Part shown: piece after piece, positions 1 to 9,657 of the stretch
Position numbering within the stretch: position 1 is the first letter of the stretch
How the letters are laid out: the number at the start of each line of letters is the position of its first letter
NCBI RefSeq assembly: GCF_020906515.1
Contig: NC_085849.1
Coordinates: forward strand, 1,860,001 to 1,924,000
Source: Vanrija pseudolonga
Taxonomy: Eukaryota; Basidiomycota; Tremellomycetes; Trichosporonales; Trichosporonaceae
Length of the DNA: 64,000 nucleotides
Direction of reading: 5' to 3'
Program-made: the position numbers and the translations under genes
Notes under the pieces: generated by a model
Database searches by the model: none
What the model was told of the DNA's origin: nothing
What the model saw: only the letters and a program-made list of their open reading frames with translations

Positions 1-322
1 AACGCGGCGGCTCTCCTCTTCTTCAAGAGCGGAGAGACTGCGCAGCTCGTCAAGTTTGCTACAGAGGTGAGTAAAGCTGAATTAGTGGGCTTTACAGCTG
101 CTGACACCACAGCGCGGATGGGACCTCGAGCCATCTACCCAGACCTTCACCTTCCCCAAGTCGCCCATTCCCGACATTGCCCTCGCTGCCGTTGCCGCCC
201 ACGACTCGTCGCGTATCGCGCTCGACATTGCGGGTGGAAAGGGTATCAAGCGCGGCGGTCCCATGCAGGCCATGATCAAGCCAGCGCTTGACCTCGCCCA
301 CCAGCTCGAGGCCATTGTGTAA
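1..322 (+). CDS. 3' end of an unrecognised protein-coding gene
   Basis: This is the last 82 codons of a gene that starts outside the window. Codons run in frame from position 1 to 66. A 76-nt intron (67-142, GTGAGT...CCCAG) follows, and the last exon is 143-322 with a TAA stop. The visible protein contains ALLFFKSGETAQLVKF, then a segment reading PKSPIPDIALAAVAAHDS and GGKGIKRGGPMQAMIKPA, and ends HQLEAIV. It looks like a soluble, mostly helical C-terminus. I do not recognise the family and give no function. The next gene starts 263 bp downstream on the same strand. Confidence 0.6.
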
Positions 323-585
323 TTAGACTTGGGGACAAGTAGGTCGGCAGCAGTTGCATATGCATGTATACGTATTATCACGAGTGTTGTGTGGTGCGAG
401 AGTGTGGTTGGGCATGGTGAAGATGTGGGTCGAGTTGGGAGGTGCACACGACTTGGCTTGCTGGCTGCTGGCTGCTGCCAAGCACGGAAGGGCGCCGCGC
501 TTCTCCACCAGGTGAGGTCATCTCAACCTCCACTTTCGCATCCACCCTCCATACCACCTCGCGTCTCGTCTCACACTTCCCAACC

Positions 586-1685
586 ATGAGCAAGCGCGGC
601 AACGAAGGGGACACCACGGACACCCCTTCGGTGGTACGCAAGCGTGCTCGTGCATACACCCCGCCACGGGCGCCGACATTGGACGTCTGGCTCAAGCCCG
701 ACGCGCCTCCGCCGCTGCTCGCGGCCTCACCCCACCTCAACGACCAAGACTCGACATTCATCAGCTTCACGCTCTCGTTCGAGCCGCCAAGCCACGTTCG
801 CAGCGTCTCGGCGCTCACGAAGGAGGTGAAGCGCATTGTGCGGGAGCTGGACGTCGTGCGCCTGGTCGGCGAGGAGCTGTTGACGCGCAACGAGGGCGCG
901 TTCCAGGCTGGTGAGGGGCGCGCTCCGGGCCGAGGGAAGGGTAAGGAGCGCGCACGCGAGCCCGACTGCCGTATGTGGGCTGCGCGCGTTGTCGGCCTGA
1001 ACGAGGGGAAGAATGGGACTGGCGGGGAAGGCGACTACCAGGTGGGTTACTTGGCGCTTGCGACCTTGTTAACCCAGCCCAGCTTCTCGAGGCATTTGAT
1101 GACGACGGTGAAAAGTTTGGGGGTGAGCGCCTCCTGCGTGTGCTCAAGGAGAAGAGCGCGGTCGACGTGATTACCATCTGCGTCCGATGGGTGAGTTGCC
1201 TCGAGCGCGATATCCAGCCTGTGGTACCCTGCTGACAGGTGCAGTTTGGCGGCACAATGCTTGGCGTGAGTTGCCCGCAGCGGGCAGACTGACAGGTGCA
1301 GCCCGCGCGCTTCCAGCACATTGGTGTGACGGCGCAAGACTCGCTCAAGGAGCTGCAGACGCTCGTGACTCGCCGCGACCTGCGGGCGGATATTGAGAGG
1401 CTCGACGACGAAATTGCCGCAATGCGAGCCACGCTGGCCCCACCCGGCTCGCCTTTGCAGAGCGTGGACGGGGCCGTGTCGTCGCAGAAGAGCGCCGACG
1501 GCGGAGAAAAGGGCAAGTATAATCAGATAGACGACATCGTGCGGCTGCAACGCCTCCGACAGGCACGTGAGAAGACCAAAGCCAACCTCGAGAGCCGCGT
1601 CGGCTGGGTCGGGCTGGACCAGTCGCGCGCAGAGGACGCTGCAGCCGCCGCGGCGCGTGCTGCACCGGCCGCCGGCGGGGCATAG
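586..1685 (+). CDS. IMPACT/UPF0029-domain protein (YIH1-like)
   Basis: Four exons (586-1041, 1083-1190, 1245-1265, 1302-1685) encode 322 aa. The N-terminal ~150 residues are poorly conserved and include a basic stretch, GRGKGKERAREPDCRMWAARVVG. The Impact signature follows across the splices: FDDDGEKFGGERLLRVL, then VITICVRW, then FGGTMLG, then PARFQHIG. This matches the D-GE-GGG...VVVTRWFGG..LG..RF.HI pattern of the family. The C-terminal third is a predicted coiled coil (LRADIERLDDEIAAMRA and later residues) ending in an Ala-rich tail. Fungal Yih1 and animal IMPACT bind Gcn1 and restrain Gcn2. The usual N-terminal RWD domain is not obvious here, so this may be a different UPF0029 protein. 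The third exon is only 21 nt long. Confidence 0.8.
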
Positions 1686-2107
1686 GTAGATGATCCGACG
1701 TGGTGACATGTGAGGTGATGTGTGCAGGCAGCTGGTTGACGCCAGGTGACAACTGTCGATGGAAGTAGACAGGCAGGCACACCGGCGGCCGCCAAGCAAT
1801 GCCGCGCGCATCCGCGCGTTTGCCAATACGCACGCATGCATCGGTTGGCGTGGCCGGTGTTAACGTCGGCCGAATGGTGTTGCCCGAAACGAGGACGCTA
1901 CGGTGGTTCGTCGATTATCAGATAAAGGGATCCCGGTCCCTGAGAAAAACTCGGCGAGGTCACGGCCTGGATGTGATATAGCCACCGCGGAAAACCATGC
2001 TCTGTTTGCTTGGAGCTGGTCGCAACCGCCTTGGCAGCTCGGCTCGCACAATCAGATATACAGCAGCTGCGGTCGCGCGTTTCTTCGGGACCTCTCCACC
2101 CACCACC
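1686..2107. promoter_or_regulatory. Intergenic region with GATA-type inverted pair
   Basis: This 422-bp gap lies upstream of the oxidoreductase gene. It holds TTATCAGATAA at 1915-1925, two GATA cores back to back around a central base. The same 11-mer recurs at 5742-5752 upstream of the F-box gene. I see no other gene in the gap. Confidence 0.4.
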
Positions 2108-3582
2108 ATGTCCGCATCACGCACCACCACCAAGACTGTCGTCGTCCTCGGTGTCGCCTATGGCGGCGGGCACGTCGCCAAGATGCTCGCGGCGTCGCTG
2201 CCGCCCGACTGGCGTGTCGTCGCCATCGACCGCAACTCGCACATGAACCGTGGGTGCTGCTTCTGCGAGCACGCGCGCTGACAGCAGACGTGTACGTGTT
2301 CCCGCGGTTCGTCGTCAAGCCCGAGCTCGCGCCCAAGGCATACATCCCGTACAAGGCGGTGTTTGAGCCAGTCGTGCGCGACGCCGACAAGAAGAAGGAG
2401 GACTACGGGAAAGATACGGCCGCTGACGCTGCCGTGCCACCTACCCCGCCAAAGACGCCCCCACCGCCCAGCAAGCACAGCATGCTGCAGGGCCTCGTGA
2501 CGCGTCTCGAGCGGAACCGCGTGACCTACGTCAGGCCGAACGCCGCGGGGTCGTACGGCGCAGACGACAGCGAGAAGCCGCCAGCCGACCGCACAGAGAC
2601 GCTCGAGTTCGACTACGCGGTGTACGCGCTCGGCGCGAGCCTGCCTGCGCCCGTGGACGTGTGGGGCACTGGCGGGGCGAGCCGGGGGACCAAGGCAGGC
2701 GGCATGGCGTGGATGGAGAAGACGGGCGGCGTGATGGGCGAGGCGGAGCGCGTCCTCGTTGTGGGCGGCGGCGCGCTGGGCATTCGTAAGTCCTGGGAGC
2801 TGTGGCGGTACTGACGAACCGCAGAGTACGCCACCGACCTCAAGGACGTGTACCCAGACAAGGAGGTGACGCTGCTGCACTCGCGCAAGCGCCTGCTCCC
2901 AATCTACCCGGAGGGCGTGCACGACGCTGTCGTGTCGCGCCTTGACGCGCTCGGCATCCGCGCCGTGCTCGGCGAGCGCGTGCTCGAGTGGCCCGAGAAC
3001 CCGGGCACGCTGGACGGCGTCGAGAAGGTCGTCAAGACTGACGCCGGGAACACGTACGCCGCCGACCTGGTGCTCGTGTGTACTGGGCCCAAGGCGCACG
3101 TTGGCCTCATGCGCGCGCTGGACGAGCGCGCCATCTCCCCCGTCACGGGCCGCATTCGTGTCAGCCCCACGACGCAGGTGTCGCTCGCGCCCGTGGCACC
3201 GTTCGAGCCTGCACCAGCCGCCGACGCCGCCGACGCCGATGCGGCCGAGGCCCTCGCCAAGCTCGCCCTCGACACACCCACCATCCCCAACATCTTCGCG
3301 ATTGGCGACTGCGCGCAGACGGCCGCCATCCAGGCCGGCCACACATCCTACTACCAGGGCGAGGTGGCCGCGCGCAACATTATCCGGCTGATCAAGGGCG
3401 AGGCCGACGAGCTCGAGGACTACGCGCCCGGCGTGCCCGCCATCAAGGTCACCCTGGGCCTCAAGCACTGGGTCATGGCCAACACTGATGGCGTGACGTC
3501 TGGCGATGACGGCGTCGAGCACCTGCTCGCGCGATACATGTGGCCCCTGTTCGGGGCGGATGATTGCCCGGACCATGAGTAG
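2108..3582 (+). CDS. AIF/FSP1-like FAD-NAD(P)H oxidoreductase
   Basis: Three exons (2108-2249, 2288-2785, 2825-3582) encode 465 aa. The N-terminus is an FAD-binding Rossmann motif, VVVLGVAYGGGHVAKML, followed by the acidic strand end VVAID. A second Rossmann motif, VLVVGGGALGIQYATDL, binds NAD(P)H and ends VTLLHSR. The conserved FAD-contacting segment IPNIFAIGDCAQ lies near the C-terminus. This is the layout of the pyridine nucleotide-disulfide family, class AIF/AMID/FSP1 (NADH:quinone reductase type). No mitochondrial presequence or C-terminal membrane segment is visible, so a cytosolic or lipid-associated place is more likely than the mitochondrial intermembrane space. A Pro/Lys-rich insert lies around residues 95-120. 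Confidence 0.85.
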
Positions 3583-3740
3583 GCGTAGAGAGTGTGTGTG
3601 TTGTACATGATGCAGAGGCTATTGCACGAAATGGTCGGGGGGATGGGTGTCCTTGTTGACGCGGCTCCCCTCCTCGACCGCAAAAGATAAGAGGCACGTA
3701 AGGCGGGCCTGCACGCTCCCAGCCCCCGCGCCCAAAACGA

Positions 3741-3841
3741 TGACCCCACCGAGACTCGAACTCGGGTCTAGGGATTGCACGTCTCTCGACGCTCATAGAT
3801 TAATATGAGACCCTCGCGTTAACCACCTGCGCCATGGAGTC
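3741..3841 (-). tRNA. tRNA-Met (CAT), elongator, with intron
   Basis: Read on the minus strand, acceptor GACTCCA pairs with TGGGGTC and discriminator A. The T arm is CCGAG-TTCGAGT-CTCGG. The anticodon loop begins CTCATA and is interrupted after position 37 by an intron of about 28 nt. The T54 loop and G1-C72 pair mark it as the elongator rather than the initiator. The T31-T39 closing pair of the anticodon stem is a mismatch in my fold. Confidence 0.8.
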
Positions 3842-4172
3842 ATTTTTCCAGCCGTGATTGGCGTGTCTGCGTCCGGCGCCCTGAGCTCAAAGGGGCGTGC
3901 TTCGGGATGGGGCGAGCGGGGCAAGCAGGGGGTGTATCTGCCCTTCGAGCAGCGGCATTCCGCGAGCTGTGGCCACAGCAGTCGGCCGCGTCGTCGACAA
4001 CGATACTGGCATGGACGCGTCTTAGTGCATCAAAGGAGGGAGGGAGTGTGGCACGGACAGGGGGAGCAGAAAATATTCGCGGAAACGCCGCCACACCCTG
4101 AACCCTCCTCCTTCCTCGTCCAAAAACTTCACCCTCCTCCTCCCTGCTCTCCCTCTGCGCGCGGCAAAAGAT
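3842..4172. other. Intergenic between tRNA-Met and the tRNA trio
   Basis: This stretch is 331 bp. I see no gene. It has a C-rich stretch at 4100-4155 and the Pol III terminator of the Lys gene at its right edge. Confidence 0.4.
4166..4169 (-). terminator. Pol III T-run after the Val-Glu-Lys tRNA trio
   Basis: On the minus strand TTTT follows the last tRNA (Lys) after only 3 nt. No T-run exists between the three tRNAs, so this is the first terminator available to all of them. Confidence 0.6.
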
Positions 4173-4259
4173 TAAGCCTAGTATGGGGCTCGAACCCATG
4201 ACATTTTGATGTCTTAGTAGTAAGAGTCAAACTATCTACCGACTGATATAACCAGGCTT
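4173..4259 (-). tRNA. tRNA-Lys (CTT) with intron
   Basis: Acceptor AAGCCTG pairs with TAGGCTT (closing G7-T66 wobble), followed by A. The anticodon stem is TTTGA/TCAAA around loop CTCTTA plus a ~10-nt intron, giving anticodon CTT. The T arm is ATGGG-TTCGAGC-CCCAT. It lies 6 nt downstream of the Glu gene in the transcription direction. Confidence 0.9.
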
Positions 4260-4265
4260 TGGTAA

Positions 4266-4357
4266 TGTTCTCCGCCAGGGAGTCGAACCCTGCTCTACCG
4301 CGATGATTTCTCCCAATGAGAGGCGGTTATACTAACCGATATACTAGCGAAGAGAAC
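4266..4357 (-). tRNA. tRNA-Glu (CTC) with intron
   Basis: Acceptor GTTCTCT pairs with GGAGAAC plus A. The anticodon stem ACCGC/GCGGT encloses loop CTCTCA with a ~14-nt intron after position 37, giving anticodon CTC. The T loop is TTCGACT. Its first base is immediately adjacent to the discriminator base of tRNA-Val (4358). Confidence 0.9.
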
Positions 4358-4444
4358 TGACCTCTGGCGGGATCGAACCGCCGACCTCATGCGTAACGCT
4401 ATCGAGTGTTAAGCATGCGCTCTAACCAGCTGAGCTAAGTGGCC
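4358..4444 (-). tRNA. tRNA-Val (AAC) with intron
   Basis: Acceptor GGCCACT pairs with AGAGGTC plus A (one A-A mismatch and one G-T). The D arm is GCTC...GAGC. The anticodon stem CATGC/GCATG encloses TTAACA plus a ~13-nt intron, giving anticodon AAC. The T arm is GGCGG-TTCGATC-CCGCC. It is the 5'-most member of the Val-Glu-Lys group. Confidence 0.9.
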
Positions 4445-5380
4445 TTGATGTCTTGAGGAGTGCGCGGTTGGGGGTGAACGGCGCGGGTCTGTGTTGGGAT
4501 CAGTGGGGCTTCGTCAGATCGTCGGGTTGTGGATGGGCAGAGCCGTATGTGTGTAGCCAACCTCAGGGGAGCGGTCTGAGTGGTCAGTGCGTGCGGCGGA
4601 GACAACGCACAGACACTCGGCGAGCGGTAATGGCTGCAAACTGGTTCAAGGTGTTTGGGGAGGCAAGTACGCTGCCGAGTGTACCCCGGCTCCGTAGGGG
4701 CCGTTGAAACACATATAAGAGTGTTTGGTAGTATATGGTATATGGCCTACGCCCCCCGCAGGTTTCTGTGGGTCCAAGGAGGGAGAGGGGAGGGAGGCAG
4801 AGCTATGGCCGTGCTGTGGACAGGCTTCTGTCCTTTCACCCGTCACACAGCTACCCTCGAGACATGAACGTCCTCCAGCATGCACTGTGTCGCTCGCTGA
4901 GTTGCCCTCGTGCTCAGAATATTCGCCGCTGCGTGGCTTAGTGATACGTGAACGAGAGAATGCCACCCTGGGGGTGCAGGAGTTTGGTGCCACTATGTCG
5001 CTGTGGGTGAGACACGAGAGGCATATTTGTGAGACACCGAGTTAGACATGTTTGAGACATTGGCGCCACTGCCACGTACGGGTCGCGGCGAGGGAAAAAG
5101 GGCGAACCACTACTATTGATACGACAACGAGGTGCATGGGTGATGGGTGCAGTGGTCGACCGAGACTTGGTCAACAAGGTGCCTGCAGTGTACGTCCCAC
5201 TGCCACACGATCAGCGACGACCTAGCTCTGCGCCCCATAAAATTCGACCATCACGCCGATCTGTGTCACTTGGGCAACTCCACACCTCACCTCAACATCC
5301 TCACCGACCACCTCCCAACACCTCCCTCCAGCTCGTCTCTTCAGCAAAAGCGCACACGGCGCGCGCGCAAAAGGGGAAGT
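4445..5380. other. 936-bp intergenic stretch between tRNA genes
   Basis: The stretch lies between tRNA-Val and tRNA-Phe. Open frames here are short and have no recognisable coding character. I see nothing functional apart from the flanking tRNAs. Confidence 0.4.
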
Positions 5381-5465
5381 TGGAGCCAGGGTGGATCGAA
5401 CACCCGACCTAGCGATATGATAACTGAACTTCAGTCGCTCGCTCTCCCAGCTGAGCTATGTCTCC
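5381..5465 (-). tRNA. tRNA-Phe (GAA) with intron, copy 1
   Basis: Acceptor GGAGACA pairs with TGGCTCC (one mismatch) plus A. The D arm is GCTC...GAGC. The anticodon stem AGCGA/TCGCT encloses CTGAAG plus a ~12-nt intron. The T arm contains TTCGATC. All 85 nt, intron included, are identical to the copy at 30392-30476 on the other strand. Confidence 0.93.
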
Positions 5466-5802
5466 TGAATTCCCCGATTGCCAATGCGCCCCAGCGCTTA
5501 ATTACCCCCAACCGCCCTGTCACACACAATGACGTAGCGCCCTCCTCGGCACTTGCCACCCGACAGTCTCACATCACGACCCAACACGCCTCGTCGGCCG
5601 ATAACAGCGCCTGTCCAACCCCCATCTCCATCTCCCTCCCTTCCCCCCACCTCCCCAACAAGCGACACTGCCAAGCGCCGGCCGCGAGCAAGCAGAACAC
5701 CAACAGCGTACAGCCCCTGAACGCGAAAACTGCACGACTACTTATCAGATAAGGCGGGGACGACGAGCCACGCGTCGACCACCCAAACCAACGCCATTCA
5801 CC
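5466..5802. promoter_or_regulatory. Promoter region of the F-box/RCC1 gene
   Basis: This 337-bp gap holds a second TTATCAGATAA (5742-5752), about 50 bp upstream of the ATG at 5803. No gene is seen. Confidence 0.35.
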
Positions 5803-7975
5803 ATGTCCGCCAACGAGCAAGATCAGCCCGCTGCCGAGGCCCAGCCGGAGCCCACATCCCTCCTGTCCCTCCCACCTGAGGTCCTTGTTGACGTACTGCT
5901 CCCCAACCTCGGCCTGCAGGACCTCAACTCGCTCGGTCTTGTCAATAAGGAGCTCCATGCGCTCACGGTACGTCCCCACGTTCGCGTCGCCAGCTAACCA
6001 ACGCGCAGAACGACCCCGTGCTCTGGCGTGTCAAGACAGCCCGCGACTTCTCGTACCGTGCCGAGGCGCTCTCCCTCGCCGCGCCAAAGCGGAGCGGGGC
6101 GCCCACCGAGGCCACCTCAGACTGGTTCAAGCGCGTGTACGTTGGCCTGCGCCGGCCGCGCGTCTACGTCTGGGGCGAGAACTCGAACTCGCGCCTCGGC
6201 GACCTGAACCACGCGCCGGAGCGCACCAACCGCTGGGCGCGGTACGTCGACACGCCGATGGACATCACGGACACGTTTGAGCCCGGACACCGCGGGCGGC
6301 AGTGGGGCGCGCGCCAGGCCGAGCTCGACGAGCGCCTCTCGCGCCACTCGCCGCCCCGCAGCCCGGCCCACTCGCGCTCGTCGACCCCCGGATCAGACCA
6401 CAGCCCCGACCGCCGCCCACGCCCCGTTCGCCTCATCGACCTCCAGGCGGGCGGCTGGAGCTTTGCGGCGCGCGACATCCGCGGCGGTGTCTGGGTGTGG
6501 GGTGAGTGAAGCACGCGTCGGGCAAGTCGGGTCCTTCTGTGAAACTGACGCGGTCGCAGGTCAGCTCAACGGACAGGGCAATGGGCGTTTCATGGGAGCG
6601 CAGAGCTGGGAGAATGAGTACTACGAGGTGTCGGAACCGGCACGCATCCCCCTGCCGTGCCGTGCCGAAGCCATCGCCCAGGGCCGCAACCACCTTCTCG
6701 TGCTCGACACGGACAACCTGATCTGGGAGCTTCTCGCGTGGGGCAAGGTGGGTCTGGGGGAGAAGAAGAAGAAGGGGTACTGACGCACAGGCATACCACC
6801 ACACTGCTCCCGCCCTTACTGCGCCTTCGCAGACTGGCGCGTCCGCACCAGGGCGCCAGCCGCATATTGTCCAGGTGGCAGCGGGGTGGGCTCATTCTGC
6901 TGCGCTCACGTCGAGTGGCGACGTCAACGTCTGGTTCCCGTTCACACACGAGTACGAGAGCGTGTGCACGCCTCAAAACGAGCTTCACGGGCCGCTGGGC
7001 GTCGACGAGGACGACCTCAGCCGCGCGCTGCGATGGGGCACAGTCGGCGACGTCGTCTTGACTCTTCCTCCCATCCCCGAACGGCCCCGCTGGTCGCCGG
7101 AGGACGACCGGGTGGTGCCTGGCCGCGAACCCGTACCGGATGATGACCACAAGCTCCGTAGCGAGCTCGAGGACAGATGGGATCAGTGGGAGGCGGCACA
7201 GAGCGATAAGGCGCTCGCGGCCGCCCAGCGCGTCGTCAAGATTTCCTGCGGACACAACTTCCTCCTCGCGCTCAAGGGCAGCGGCGAAGTGTGGATTATC
7301 CAGACGACGCCCGAAGGCATCGCGTCTGCGCGATGGCTTTACCTCCCGTTCTTCTCCTCGCCGTCAATCAACCACATCACGGCGCAGCACGAGACGATCG
7401 CCTCGTACTCTACCCCAAGCGACGCGTCCGCCACGTCTGCCGTGCTCGTGGCCAGACTCGAGAACTTCACGCCAGCCACGCCTCACACACTCCGCCCCGT
7501 CAGCCTCCCAGCACTGGACGGCAAGGCCGTCATCCAGGTGGTCGCCGGCGACTGGCACTACGCGGCGCTGACGGCCCAAGGCGAGCTGTACACGTGGGGC
7601 GAGGGCGGGAGGGGCCAGCTGGGCCTCGGCGAGGTGGGCCTCAACGGCGGCCAACCAACGCCCCTGCGCGTCCAGTTCCCCAAGGACGGCGAGCGCGACG
7701 CGTTCGTCTTCGCCATCACCGCGGCGGGGATGCACACTGGCGCCCTCGTGCTCGGGGGCAAGAAGCGCGTCGCGGGCCCCGAGCCCATCGTCGCTGGTGC
7801 CGGCTGGCCGTCCAACGCGCAGGCCGAGGGCGTCGACCCCGGCGTTGCCGGGCGCGGGAGATTCGACCACATGTTCCGCATTGGCTTTGCGGGCCGCGGG
7901 ATGCGCTACGGCGGCGGCGGCTTCAGTGGCCGCGGGTTTGGCGGCGGCGGGCCCCTCGCCCCCGGCGGCCAGTGA
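5803..7975 (+). CDS. F-box protein with RCC1-type repeats (Saf1-like)
   Basis: Four exons (5803-5967, 6009-6501, 6560-6747, 6833-7975) encode 662 aa. An F-box near residues 20-55 reads LLSLPPEVLVDVLLPNLGL and ends DLNSLGLVNKELHAL. Blades of an RCC1-like propeller follow: RVYVWGENSNSRLG, GGVWVWGQLNGQG, AGWAHSAALTSSGDV, SCGHNFLLALKGSGEVW and YAALTAQGELYTWGEGG. Yeast Saf1 has the same F-box plus RCC1 layout and works as an SCF ubiquitin-ligase substrate receptor, so the inferred role is recognition of a protein for ubiquitination. A Ser/Pro-rich insert (around residues 145-190) and a Gly/Arg-rich C-terminus (GRGFGGGG) are probably disordered. It converges with NSA1, with 67 bp between the stop codons. 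Confidence 0.85.
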
Positions 7976-8042
7976 TGACAACATTGATGACGAGCTACCA
8001 TACGATCCATAGAACTACGAATGAACCAGAACTAGAACCAGG

Positions 8043-9384
8043 CTATTGTCTCCGGCGCTGCTTCTTGACCGGCGCCTCGTCCTCGCTCGAGTCGTCGTCG
8101 CTGTCTGCGTTGGCCTCGTCCATGCCCTCCCAGATCTCCTCTTCCTCGTCGTCGTCGACCTCCTCGTCCTCCTCCTCGTCGCCCTCCTCGCCCTCAGCCT
8201 TCTCCTTGACGGGCTTGGCCTCGGTGCGCGAACCAAAGCCAGCAAACACAAAGCTGCCCACGCCGACACCGTACGCGCTCGACAGCACCGTGCTCTTCTT
8301 GCCGCCCGTCGCCCAGTTACCCTTGGGCATGACGGCCGGCGGGGGCGTGGTCTGGAAGATGCGGAAGGTGGCGTCCGAGCTAATGGACGCGAGGCCAGCG
8401 GCGGCCGTCTTCGCGAGCTCGGCGAAGCGCGGCACGGGCTCGGGCAGCGTGAGAAGCGCGTTGGCCGTCGCGTTCGCCGGCACAGTGTACAGCACCCTGC
8501 CTGTGCGCAGGTCGAGCGCCGCGACGAGGTTGGAGTGGTCGGCGAAGAAGAGCTCGTTCTCCGCGCCTGGGGCGACAGCGCCGACGCCGCCCTCGCGCGC
8601 GACCTTCCAGTCGCCGACAGGCTTGCGCTGCCGCGTGTCGTACCGCCGCACGGCGCCGCTCTTGGTGCCCGTCACCAGGTCGGTGCTCGAGCCGGGGAGG
8701 AACGCTGACGAGAGGTGGTGCACCGGCTGCCGCAGCTGGAGGTGGTTGTGGGCCACGTTCTTTGCACGCCAGACCTCGCCGGGCGCGAGGTCGTCCTTCT
8801 TCCGCTTATCGCTGCTGCTAGCCGTGGCCTCGAACGCGCGCGACGCGTCCCACACCGACACCTCGACCTCCTTGCCGCCGAGGGCGAAGAGGCTGCCCGA
8901 GCCGGGAGACGAGGTCGCGAGCACTGGTCCGCCGGCCTTGAAAGTCCCGACGGGGTTGGCGTCGCCGCGGAAGAGGGACAGCCGGCCGGTGGACAGGGAC
9001 GAGATGGCCGCCGCGCCGTCCTCGATCGTCGTGAGCCCCGTCCACACGCTCAGCCCGCGCGAGGGCACCTTCGCCTGGCTCTGCGACGTGACGACCGGCA
9101 CCTCGTCCTCGGCGACGGGGACGGTGAGTGCGCTGATGCGGAACGAGTCGTCGGCCGCGAGGAACTGGAGGGGAGTCAGCTGCGATGGGAACCAAGGTGC
9201 TTACCCCCTCGTTGGTCTTGACCAGCCGCTTGATCGCGCCGACCGCCTCAAAGTCGCCGTGCTTGATCGGCAGGCTGCGCACCACCGGGTCCCTTGATGG
9301 TCCTGGCTCGGCGACGGAGACGTTGAGGAGCGTCGAGGGGTGGAGGGCTGGCGTCCAGAAGTCGAGCGTGCGATATGTTGTCAT
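8043..9384 (-). CDS. NSA1: Ribosome biogenesis protein NSA1 (WDR74-like)
   Basis: Two exons on the minus strand (9205-9384 and 8043-9164, intron 9165-9204) encode 433 aa. The body is a WD40-like propeller. The family-typical segments AVRRYDTRQRKPVGDWK and LVAALDLRTGRVLYTVP are clear. The C-terminus is a long acidic run (about residues 380-420) followed by a basic end, KKQRRRQ, a normal nucleolar-protein tail. Nsa1 binds early 60S pre-ribosomes in the nucleolus and is removed by the AAA-ATPase Rix7. The gene shares a 273-bp divergent promoter with APM3. Confidence 0.85.
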
Positions 9385-9657
9385 TATGGGGGGTTGCCGC
9401 GGTGGTCCAGAGTGATGCGAGGCGATGTGGGGGTTGGTTCAAACCAGTTTGTGTGCTCCTGGTCCTTGTTGCGCAGAATAATCGAGCTCTGGAGGCTCAA
9501 TGTCGAGTGTCTGAAGCTGAACCACAACATTCGCCAGTTGGTCGCAGAAATTGTAAAGATTCCCCGGAGCCCCGCAGTGCCAACGACTTCCGCCAACACC
9601 TCGTCGTCACGGCCATTTGCTCGTCATCGTCGCGTTCACTCTCCCACTCAACCCACA
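9385..9657. promoter_or_regulatory. Divergent promoter region NSA1 / APM3
   Basis: 273 bp separate the two start codons. I could not assign specific sites. Confidence 0.4.

Noticed and set aside
2158-3576. 472-codon minus-strand frame opposite the oxidoreductase
   Set aside because: Shadow of the real gene; no conserved motif, while the plus strand shows both Rossmann folds.
7291-9297. 668-codon plus-strand frame spanning the F-box gene end and NSA1
   Set aside because: It crosses the stop-to-stop junction of two well-supported genes in a different frame and is Arg/Ser-rich without motifs.
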